Source: Streptomyces iranensis (GTDB lineage Bacteria; Actinomycetota; Actinomycetes; Streptomycetales; Streptomycetaceae). From it: a DNA stretch of 64,000 bases. The stretch covers positions 1 through 64,000 of the forward strand of contig NZ_JAGGLR010000019.1 of assembly GCF_017874715.1 (NCBI RefSeq), read 5' to 3'. This document shows, in pieces, positions 59,148 to 64,000 of the stretch; the stretch's first letter is position 1, and each line of letters begins with the position of its first letter. Made by a program: the position numbers and the translations under genes. Below the pieces are notes generated by a model. It was given only the letters and a program-made list of their open reading frames with translations. It made no database searches and was not told the DNA's origin.

Positions 59148-59531
59148 TCACCCGAAGATGAGCGCGACGTCCTTCTTCAGGCAGAACCTCATGACGGCGA
59201 CCAGCTGGCGGGCGTCATCGGTGTGCCGTTGGAGAAGGGGATCGCTGCCATCGTGTTGCCGCTGGTCGATGATCGCTTCCAACCGGGGCAGTATGGCCGC
59301 GCATTGAGCGGGTGTGAGGTCGGGGGCGTCGTCGTCCGGATGGTCGAGCAGGGGCGCCAGAGTCGTGGAAACGCTGCTCCACGGGCGGTCTCCGCCGAAG
59401 CCGTACATCTCAGCGAGGGTGAATCCCTCCGCCTGGGCCAGCCACTCCCTGAACACGTTGAAGCCGGTATAGGACCAGGAGACGTCCGGACTGGTCACGT
59501 TGCCGTCTCCGGGGAAGAGTACGAGCCCCAT
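59148..59531 (-). CDS. conserved hypothetical protein, 127 aa
   Basis: AAGGAGGGCAGG precedes ATG 59531. The product (LVLFPGDGNVTSPDVSWSYT, FNVFREWLAQAEGFTLAEM, APLLDHPDDDAPDLTPAQCA, QLVAVMRFCLKKDVALIFG) is an acidic globular protein. I recall similar actinobacterial hypothetical proteins that begin with FPG-G and SPDVSWSY, with no known function. It stands between the monooxygenase and tRNA-Pro. The frame continues upstream but there is low-quality sequence with tandem repeats. Confidence 0.75.
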   Translation of the reverse strand: MGLVLFPGDGNVTSPDVSWSYTGFNVFREWLAQAEGFTLAEMYGFGGDRPWSSVSTTLAPLLDHPDDDAPDLTPAQCAAILPRLEAIIDQRQHDGSDPLLQRHTDDARQLVAVMRFCLKKDVALIFG

Positions 59532-59706
59532 CCTGCCCTCCTTACCCGTATTCGGGAGCACTGCTCGGAATCTGGCCCCAGGGATGGTGGCACATCGGAA
59601 GTGGGGAGACGCATGCACCGGCCGCCTGTGTCGGCAGCCACCGCGCGCCGTGGCGCACGCCCTGGGAGCCGGAGGGTCGGCTCCCGAACGGCTCCCAAGG
59701 TGGCCC

Positions 59707-59750
59707 GGAAACGAGTCACCCCGGAAACGAGTCACCCCGGAAACGAGTCA
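59707..59750. repeat. 16-bp tandem repeat
   Basis: GGAAACGAGTCACCCC occurs twice in full and once in part (59707, 59723, 59739) next to the tRNA-Pro terminator. Confidence 0.85.
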
Positions 59751-59786
59751 GGGGCCCGACCCGCTTTCGCGGATCAGGCCCCTGAC
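59747..59786 (-). terminator. terminator of tRNA-Pro
   Basis: GTCAGGGGCC pairs with GGCCCCTGAC; an inner CCGC-TTTC-GCGG stem lies within. It starts 15 bp beyond the tRNA 3' end. Confidence 0.75.
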
Positions 59787-59800
59787 CTGTGTTCCTTCAG

Positions 59801-59874
59801 TCGGGGTGGCGGGATTTGAACCCACGACCTCTTCGTCCCGAACGAAGCGCGCTGCCAAGCTGCGCTACACCCCG
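59801..59874 (-). tRNA. tRNA-Pro (anticodon CGG)
   Basis: The complement has acceptor CGGGGTG/CACCCCG, D-arm with GCAGCTTGGCAGC, anticodon arm CTTCG-TTCGGGA-CGAAG giving anticodon CGG, and T-loop GTTCAAATC. Length is 74 nt, no encoded CCA. It reads CCG codons. Confidence 0.95.
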
Positions 59875-59970
59875 AAGCAACGAGCTCTACTTTAGCGGAC
59901 CTGTGGCCAGAGACGAAATCCGGTTTTCGAGGTCCCGCAGGTCGGGGCGGTCCCGGTGGGTGGGGTGGGG

Positions 59971-60900
59971 TCAGGGGGCCTGGGGAGTGAGGGTGAGCAG
60001 GGTGGCTTCCGGGGGGCAGGCGAAGCGGACCGGGGTGTAGCGGTTGGTGCCGCAGCCCGCGGAGACGTGGAGGTAGGAGGTGTGGCCGCCGGCCTGGTGC
60101 TGGGAGAGGCCCTTGACCCGGCGGGCGTCGAGGTCGCAGTTGGTGACCAGGGCGCCGTAGAAGGGGACGCACAGCTGGCCGCCGTGGGTGTGGCCCGCGA
60201 GGATCAGGGGGTAGCGGTCCGCGGCGAAGGCGTCGAGGACGCGCAGGTACGGGGCGTGGACCACGGCCAGGGAGAGGTCGGCGCCCGACTCGGGGCCGCC
60301 CGCCACCTCGGCGTAGCGGTCGCGCTTGATGTGGGGGTCGTCGAGGCCGGTGAGGGCGATCTCGATGTCCTCCAGCTTCAGCCGGCCGCGGGTGTTGGAC
60401 AGCCCGACCCAGCCGGCCGCGTCGAAGGCGTCGCGGAGCTCCGTCCACGGGTTGTGGATGGCGCCGACGACCGGGGGGTTGCCGTTCAGACCGTGCTTAC
60501 CGCTCGCCTTCTCCAAGAGGTAGCGGGCGGGGTTGCGCGGCCTCGGGCCGTAGTAGTCGTTCGAGCCGAAGACATACGCACCGGGGAACTGCATCAGCGG
60601 GCCCAGCGCGTCCAGGACCTCCGGCACGCCCTCCGGGTCCGAGAGGTTGTCCCCGGTGTTCACCACGAAGTCGGGGCGCAGCCCGGCCAGGGACTGGAGC
60701 CAGCGCTGCTTCTTGCGCTGGCCGCTCACCATGTGGATGTCGGAGACCTGTAGGACGCGCAGGGGGCGCATCCCGCGTGGGAGCACCGGAACGGTGATCC
60801 GCCGGAGCCTGAAGGACCGGACTTCGAAGCAGGCGGCGTAGGCGAGGCCGGCCGCGCCGACCGCCGTGATTCCCAGGGGTACTCCGTATCGCGCGCGCAT
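59971..60900 (-). CDS. membrane-anchored metallophosphoesterase
   Basis: The 309-aa protein has an N-terminal hydrophobic anchor (GITAVGAAGLAYAACF) and a calcineurin-like phosphoesterase domain: VSDIHMV, NTGDNLSD, FGSNDYYG in place of GNHE, and AGHTHGGQ. It is of the YkuE/YaeI group that act on phospholipid or lipid-linked substrates. I chose ATG 60900 (MRARYGVPLG); ATG 60909 is also possible, and neither has a clear ribosome site. It is divergent from the YqeY gene 77 bp away. Confidence 0.88.
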   Translation of the reverse strand: MRARYGVPLGITAVGAAGLAYAACFEVRSFRLRRITVPVLPRGMRPLRVLQVSDIHMVSGQRKKQRWLQSLAGLRPDFVVNTGDNLSDPEGVPEVLDALGPLMQFPGAYVFGSNDYYGPRPRNPARYLLEKASGKHGLNGNPPVVGAIHNPWTELRDAFDAAGWVGLSNTRGRLKLEDIEIALTGLDDPHIKRDRYAEVAGGPESGADLSLAVVHAPYLRVLDAFAADRYPLILAGHTHGGQLCVPFYGALVTNCDLDARRVKGLSQHQAGGHTSYLHVSAGCGTNRYTPVRFACPPEATLLTLTPQAP

Positions 60901-60977
60901 GCCGTCCATGGTCGCAGAACGCCGCCGGGGGAGAAATCTTCGGGTGATTCCCGGCCAGTGCTGGCACACTCGACGCC

Positions 60978-61448
60978 ATGACCACCACGCTCAAGTCCAG
61001 GCTGCAGGCCGATCTCACCGCGGCGATCAAGGCGCGCGACGAGCTGCGCTCCTCGACTCTCCGGCTCACCATCACCGCGATCACCAAGGAAGAGGTCGCG
61101 GGCGAGAGCGCGCGTGAGCTGTCCGACGCCGAGGTGGAGAAGATCGTCGCGCGGGAGGCCAAGAAGCGCCGTGAGGCCGCCGAGGCGTTCGAGAAGGGTG
61201 GACGCGCCGCGCAGGCCGAGCGGGAGAAGGCGGAGGGCGAGGTGCTCGCCGAGTATCTGCCGAAGCCCCTTACGGACGACGAGCTGAACGCCCTGGTGGC
61301 CGAGGCCGTGCGGGAGGCCGCGGCGGGTGGCGCGGAGGGGCCGCGGGCCATGGGCGCCGTGATGAAGATCGTGAACCCGAAGATCGCCGGGCGGGCGGAG
61401 GGCGGCCGGGTCGCCGCCGCGGTGAAGCGGCAGCTCGCGGGCGGATAG
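60978..61448 (+). CDS. GatB/YqeY-domain protein
   Basis: The 156-aa protein is a YqeY family member: TTLKSRLQADLTAAIKARDE, STLRLTITAITKEEV, YLPKPLTDDELNALVAEAV and RAMGAVMKIVNPKIAGRAEG. The domain also forms the tail of GatB/GatE, where it touches tRNA. The stand-alone protein's role is unknown. No ribosome site is visible, so the mRNA may be leaderless. Confidence 0.93.
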   Translation: MTTTLKSRLQADLTAAIKARDELRSSTLRLTITAITKEEVAGESARELSDAEVEKIVAREAKKRREAAEAFEKGGRAAQAEREKAEGEVLAEYLPKPLTDDELNALVAEAVREAAAGGAEGPRAMGAVMKIVNPKIAGRAEGGRVAAAVKRQLAGG

Positions 61449-61567
61449 TTCCCCCCCCGCTCGAAGGGCGCCTTGTCGCGTTGTGTTATGGGGTGTGCAC
61501 ACGCTGTGCTCCGCATTAGGTACACACACGAGAAGTGGGTGCGCGCATAAGGTGGGCGCGCATATAA

Positions 61568-61601
61568 GAAGGGGGCCGGACATCTCTGTCCGGCCCCCTT
61601 C
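61568..61601. terminator. bidirectional terminator between YqeY gene and PBP gene
   Basis: GAAGGGGGCCGGACA and TGTCCGGCCCCCTTC form a perfect 15-bp stem around TCTC. It lies between the two convergent genes. Confidence 0.85.
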
Positions 61602-61623
61602 GGCGCTCGATCACAAGCCACCG

Positions 61624-63879
61624 CTACCGCGGAAAGTTCCAGCCACCATTCCCGTTGCCGTTCCCGCCATTCCCATTGCCGCCGCCGATCAGGTCCGGGG
61701 GCAGGGAGATGTCCGGCCACGGGTTGTCCTGGCCGCCGTTGTCGCCCTTGTCGTTGCCCTTGTCGCGGCCCGGCCTGTGGTCGCCCGGCTTCTTGCCGTC
61801 GTGGGGCTTGCGCTGGTTCGGGTCCTTGATCTGGACGTTCACGAAGTTCGGCGCCTGCTTGCCGTCCAGCGCGCCGCTCATCGCGTCCTTCCAGATCGGG
61901 CCGGGGGTGTCCGCGCCGTAGACCTTGTCGTGAGGGACGCCGCCGATGGTGATGTTCTCCATCTTGACGCCCTTGGTGCCTGGGCCGCCGACCCACACCG
62001 CACCCGCCATGTTCGGGGTGTATCCGACGAACCACGCGGCCCTGCGCTCGTCCGTCGTACCGGTCTTACCGGCGCTCGGGCGGCTCTGGAGCCCGGCCTG
62101 CTTGCCGGTGCCGTCCTCGACCACTCCGCGCAGCAGCGTGTTGATGGTGTCCGCGGTCTTCTCCGACATCGCACGGGAGCACTTCGACTGCGGGACCTTC
62201 AGCTTCTTGCCGCCGGGGCCGGTGATCGACTCGATGAAGACCGGGGAGCAGTAGACACCGCGGTTGGCGAAGGTCGCGTAGGCGTTGGCCATCGTCAGCG
62301 GCGAGAAGCCCTCGGAGCCGAGGGTGACGGAGGGCACCTGGTTGTGCTCCTGGCCGTCGGCGCGCTTCGCCCCCATCTTGTCGGCCATCTGCGTCACCGG
62401 GCAGACCCCGATGTCGCTGATCAGCTGGACGAAGTAGGTGTTGACCGACTTGGCGGTCGCCTCCTTCATCCCGTACGGGCCGACCTCCTTCTCGTTCTCG
62501 TTCTCGACCGTCGCGCCCTCGTCGTTGTTCCAGGTGCCCTTGCAGGTGGTGACCGGGCTCGGATACTTCATCTTGTACGGCGAGGAGTAGCGCTGGTACG
62601 GCTTCTTGCCCTGCTCGATGGCGGCCGCCGCGGTGATCGGCTTGAAAGTGGAGCCGACCTGGAAGCCGTAGTTCGAGCCGCCCATGGACTTGTCCGCGGA
62701 CAGGTTGATCTGGGTCTCGTTCTCGCCGAAGCCGTACGGCCTCGACTGGCCCATCCCCAGCACCTTGCCGGTGCCCGGTTCGACCAGCGTCACCGCGGTG
62801 GCCACCGGGTCGGACTGGTAGACATGCTTCTTGATCGACTTCTGGACCGACTCCTGGGCCTGCGGGTCGAGCGTCGTGCGGATCGTCAGACCGCCCTGGG
62901 TCCAGCGCTTGGCGCGCGCCTCCGCGGTCTTGCCGAAGGTCGGGTCGTTGAGCAGGGTCTCGCGGACGTAGTCACAGAAGAACCCGGCGCCCTTGACGGC
63001 CGTGATGCAGCCGCTCCTGGGCATGCTGACCTTGAGGCCGAGCGGCTTCTTCTGGGCCGCGGCGGCCTGCGCCGGAGTGATGTCCTTCACCTCGGCCATG
63101 CGCCGCAGAACGGTGTCGCGGCGTGCCTTGGCGGACTGCGGGGCGTTGATCGGGTCGTAGCGGCTGGGCGACTGGACGAGACCGGCCAGCAGCGCCGCCT
63201 GCTCCAGCTTCAGATCCTTGGCGGACTTGCTGAAGTAGCGCTGGGAGGCCGCCTCGATGCCGTACGCCTGCTGCCCGAAGAAGGTGATGTTCAGGTAGTT
63301 CTCGAGGATCCGCTTCTTGCCCAGTTCCTTCTCGACCTTGATCGCGTACTTCAGTTCCTTGATCTTGCGGCCGATGGACTGCCGGGTGGCCTGGGCGACC
63401 TTCTCCTTGTCGTCGCCCGCCTCCTCGACGAACACGTTCTTCACATACTGCTGGGTCAGCGTGGAGGCGCCCTGGGAGACCCCGCCGTCCTGCGCGTTGC
63501 TGTTGACCGCGCGCAGCACGCCCTTGAGGTCGACCGCCCCGTGCTCGTAGAAACGGGCGTCCTCGATCGCGACGATCGCCTGCCGCATGTACGAGGAGAT
63601 GTCGTTCAGCTTCACGATCGTCCGGTCGCGGGAGTAGACCTTTGCGATCTCCCCACCCTTGGCGTCCAGGATCGTGGTCCGCTGGCTGAGCGGCGGTGTC
63701 TTGAGATTGGCCGGAATTCCGTCGAACTCCTCGACCGTTCCCTTGGCCGCGAGGCCGAGCGCCCCGACGGCGGGAAGCGCGAGCCCGGCCATCACGGCAC
63801 CGGCCAGCGCGCTGACGCCGAGGAACTTGGCGGCCTGTTGAGCGGCGGACAGCCCTCCGCTCGAGCGCGTGTTTCCCAT
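61624..63879 (-). CDS. class A penicillin-binding protein (transglycosylase/transpeptidase)
   Basis: The 751-aa enzyme polymerises and crosslinks peptidoglycan. A cytoplasmic start and one membrane helix (about 20-45) lead to the transglycosylase domain with catalytic Glu106 in IEDARFYEHG, GASTLTQQYVKN and RKIKELKYAI. The transpeptidase has Ser410-x-x-Lys413 (GSTFKP), SVN, and Lys605 in KTGTT. The C-terminus is a Lys/Asp/Gly-Asn-rich tail. ATG 63879 is chosen (MGNTRSSGG); longer starts are not family-like. All catalytic residues are present. Confidence 0.95.
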   Translation of the reverse strand: MGNTRSSGGLSAAQQAAKFLGVSALAGAVMAGLALPAVGALGLAAKGTVEEFDGIPANLKTPPLSQRTTILDAKGGEIAKVYSRDRTIVKLNDISSYMRQAIVAIEDARFYEHGAVDLKGVLRAVNSNAQDGGVSQGASTLTQQYVKNVFVEEAGDDKEKVAQATRQSIGRKIKELKYAIKVEKELGKKRILENYLNITFFGQQAYGIEAASQRYFSKSAKDLKLEQAALLAGLVQSPSRYDPINAPQSAKARRDTVLRRMAEVKDITPAQAAAAQKKPLGLKVSMPRSGCITAVKGAGFFCDYVRETLLNDPTFGKTAEARAKRWTQGGLTIRTTLDPQAQESVQKSIKKHVYQSDPVATAVTLVEPGTGKVLGMGQSRPYGFGENETQINLSADKSMGGSNYGFQVGSTFKPITAAAAIEQGKKPYQRYSSPYKMKYPSPVTTCKGTWNNDEGATVENENEKEVGPYGMKEATAKSVNTYFVQLISDIGVCPVTQMADKMGAKRADGQEHNQVPSVTLGSEGFSPLTMANAYATFANRGVYCSPVFIESITGPGGKKLKVPQSKCSRAMSEKTADTINTLLRGVVEDGTGKQAGLQSRPSAGKTGTTDERRAAWFVGYTPNMAGAVWVGGPGTKGVKMENITIGGVPHDKVYGADTPGPIWKDAMSGALDGKQAPNFVNVQIKDPNQRKPHDGKKPGDHRPGRDKGNDKGDNGGQDNPWPDISLPPDLIGGGNGNGGNGNGNGGWNFPR

Positions 63880-63979
63880 AGGACGCAGCCTACGTCTCGA
63901 ATCGCCGGACAGGGGACCGGGTGTTCGCATAAGCTGTTTCACGCCAGTCACAGCTGTGTGGCTGAGCCACACCTCCACC

Positions 63980-63993
63980 CTCACTCAAGTGAG
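63980..63993. promoter_or_regulatory. short palindrome near window edge
   Basis: CTCACT-ca-AGTGAG is a perfect inverted repeat about 100 bp upstream of the PBP gene. The next gene lies beyond the window, so its target is unknown. Confidence 0.3.
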
Positions 63994-64000
63994 TGATGAG

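Noticed and set aside
61483..63996. Long open frame on the plus strand opposite the penicillin-binding protein
   Set aside because: It is rich in Leu/Arg/Val/Asp from the reverse reading of high-GC codons and has no motif, while the minus strand encodes a complete PBP.

Overview
The window is a chromosomal segment of a Streptomyces or very close actinomycete. The DNA is very GC-rich with strong third-position GC in genes, GTG and TTG starts are common, and it carries marker genes of the group: a two-domain geosmin synthase, a cvnABCD conservon, several TerB/TerD-type genes, ECF sigma and IclR regulators, two cytochromes P450 and a WD40 C-terminus.

Region by region: 1-5 kb holds the end of a WD40 protein, a small secreted protein, tRNA-Ser(CGA), tadA with its companion gene, a conserved 55-aa protein, upp, a LytR_C-domain protein and a conserved 99-aa protein. 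At about 5.12-5.19 kb there is a compact TPP-riboswitch-like RNA directly upstream of an SDR/DUF2867 gene. From 7 to 11.7 kb come a P450 with a repeat-derived tail, a BlaI/M56-peptidase pair, terB and an acyltransferase. Geosmin synthase (11.9-14.2 kb) is followed by a symporter remnant, an amidase, an FAD-oxidoreductase remnant, an SRPBCC protein and an IclR regulator, which looks like a partly decayed catabolic cluster. From 18.6 to 27.4 kb are a PP2C phosphatase, gdhA, a MacB/FtsX-type ABC exporter, a convergent two-component system and a tiny membrane protein. From 27.4 to 32 kb is an accessory-looking stretch (HTH regulator/hydrolase pair, CPBP protease, TMEM175 channel, flavoprotein remnant) ending at tRNA-Ser(GGA).

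From 32.2 to 45 kb the window is core: SRP RNA, dnaX, ybaB, recR, a DUF5063 gene, ask-asd, an ECF sigma factor with a membrane partner, SURF1 and an S9 peptidase. From 45 to 51.6 kb are an NTF2-like protein, a second P450, two VOC proteins, a DUF1992 protein, two terD genes around a membrane protein, and a di-TOBE molybdate-binding protein. From 52 to 59.5 kb is a conservon (cvnD, C, B, A on the minus strand) beside an AraC regulator divergent from an FAD monooxygenase. The end holds tRNA-Pro(CGG), a metallophosphoesterase, a YqeY protein and a class A penicillin-binding protein.

Genes that probably work together: recR/DUF5063; ask/asd (entry to lysine, threonine and diaminopimelate); sigma/partner; BlaI/M56; ABC exporter with its two-component system; the terD block; the conservon. 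A 16-bp palindrome (TCTACA-N4-TGTAGA) lies 30-40 bp upstream of both terB and terD, 41 kb apart, and suggests common control. Many gaps between genes contain short tandem repeats (units of about 14-36 bp). All calls come from reading the sequence; no database search was run.
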